Positions 63,301 to 64,000 of a stretch of DNA of 64,000 bases are shown here, piece after piece. Under the pieces are notes generated by a model, which saw only the letters and a list, made by a program, of their open reading frames with translations, ran no database searches and was not told the DNA's origin. The translations under genes and the position numbers were made by a program. This stretch comes from Absidia repens (taxonomy: Eukaryota > Mucoromycota > Mucoromycetes > Mucorales > Cunninghamellaceae), in contig MCGE01000002.1 of assembly GCA_002105175.1 (NCBI GenBank), forward strand, positions 806,001-870,000, written 5' to 3'. Within the stretch, counting starts at the first letter, position 1. Each line of letters opens with the position of its first letter.

Positions 63301-64000
63301 CGCGATGTTCATTTTCGTTTTCCAAAAACGAATATCTGCATTTAAAGAATATGGAAAAATGTTAGTTGGAATTGAGGTCACCGGACAATGATAAACGAAG
63401 CACTTACGGCTGATGATGCATGGATATCGTGGCAGCTGGACATCCTTGAGCGTGAGGTACACCAATTTCAGAAGGCTCGCCATCAAATGGGGGTAAGCTT
63501 AGACACACCAAACGCAATGTCGCGCTTGTTCCATCAGCGGAAGCCACAGGAGATTCATCCGTTCCAATCACCTCAGGTTCGAAAGAAGCATTATCATCAT
63601 CACCGTATCGATAAGAAGAAGGTATTTGGTCAAAAGTGAATGTTGTATCAAAGTATCCGTCGTCAGATAATTTCGGTTTTCTAAACATACATTCCAATCG
63701 TATAAATAATGGGTTCTGGGCGCATTCCACCACATCCGCCAAATTTGTTGGTTTTTGTCCAAGTAATGAGAATCCGAGTTTCTGACCGGCTTTTGTAAAT
63801 GGTGGCCTATAGCAATAGACGTTGTGATACTGCCCATTTGTTGTCACCACGGGCTCAAAGTAGTGGCCCAAAACCGAAACAAATCTTCGATGTGCCAGTT
63901 CTATTTCGTCTTTGCTATTAAATCAAAACGCGGTTTCAGTCGCTAGTCCTTTACTATCTTTTTTTTCGATATAAAAATATAAATTACCTTAACCTTCCAC
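57319..64000 (-). CDS. SZT2-like giant protein (KICSTOR candidate), C-terminal part
   Basis: The gene is cut by the window edge. Exons read as 63988 to beyond 64000, 63408-63914, 62484-63335, 61570-62407, 61289-61506, 57896-61207 and 57319-57831, giving over 2,000 residues. No catalytic motif is seen. Segments such as ALDGTDISSLIRRHRMIRYG, VNSFVSDFRLRFIQKSLDDI and YSRNRIIHGLYKI, and the very large size, resemble the C-terminal half of SZT2, the scaffold of KICSTOR that tethers GATOR1 to lysosomes and restrains TORC1. This rests on recall of the family and is moderate. Low-complexity linkers separate folded blocks. Frame is lost once near 58863-58895 in the large exon; the coding sense continues as SNIPSQGLQWGTVLCEARLT in the next frame, as if one base were missing. 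Confidence 0.6.

Overview
The window is nuclear DNA of a filamentous fungus. Short spliceosomal introns (mostly 50-100 nt), AT-rich intergenic DNA full of long A/T homopolymers and microsatellites, and fungus-specific families (Yap-type bZIP, Nrg1-type zinc finger, Bud6/Aip3, Uds1, mL67/Mhr1, RSC9-type ARID protein) support this. An SZT2-like giant protein and the intron density point to an early-diverging lineage, most likely Mucoromycota; that placement is inference, since no marker gene was searched. No tRNA, rRNA, CRISPR or prokaryotic-type operon was seen.

Layout. 1-0.99 kb: edge copy of a dispersed repeat and microsatellites. 0.99-12.5 kb: alpha/beta hydrolase (+), PPR-like mitochondrial protein (-), bZIP factor (+), Sds23/Moc1-type CBS protein (-), Nrg1-like C2H2 repressor (+), repeat copy 2, and a tentative small gene (+). 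12.9-17.9 kb: 12-exon alanyl-tRNA synthetase (-) and divergent mL67/Mhr1 (+). 18-28.4 kb: repeat copy 3, XPG/FEN1-like nuclease (-), Bud6/Aip3 (-), Sm-D1 (+), C2H2 protein with a PB1-like N-terminus (-). 28.4-43.4 kb: PAK/Ste20-like kinase (-), an unknown Ser-rich protein (+), a repeat-rich stretch with copies 4 and 5, prohibitin-2 (-), repeat copy 6, Uds1 coiled-coil protein (-). 43.7-52.1 kb: spartin-type senescence-domain protein (+), STK19-type winged-helix protein (+), agmatinase/arginase-family enzyme with a signal peptide (-), repeat copy 7, QCR6 (-). 52.6-64 kb: RSC9/ARID2-type remodeler subunit (-), repeat copy 8, and the C-terminal part of an SZT2-like protein running off the window edge (-).

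The genes do not form a pathway cluster. Several serve mitochondria (AlaRS, mL67, PPR-like, PHB2, QCR6), several serve polarity and septation (Bud6, Uds1, PAK-like kinase) and some serve nutrient signalling (Sds23, SZT2-like, Nrg1-like), but spacing and divergent promoters look like ordinary eukaryotic gene order.

The strongest unexplained signal is a ~0.75-0.85 kb non-coding dispersed element in eight copies, all intergenic and on both strands. It has a CACGTG box, a pyrimidine tract, a conserved core that can form a hairpin, and AATAAA signals. Other points are two GC-AG introns and five same-sign one-base frameshifts confined to three long genes (Bud6, Uds1, SZT2-like). All exon coordinates were derived by hand from splice motifs and reading frame; every complete spliced model without a frameshift sums to a multiple of three.
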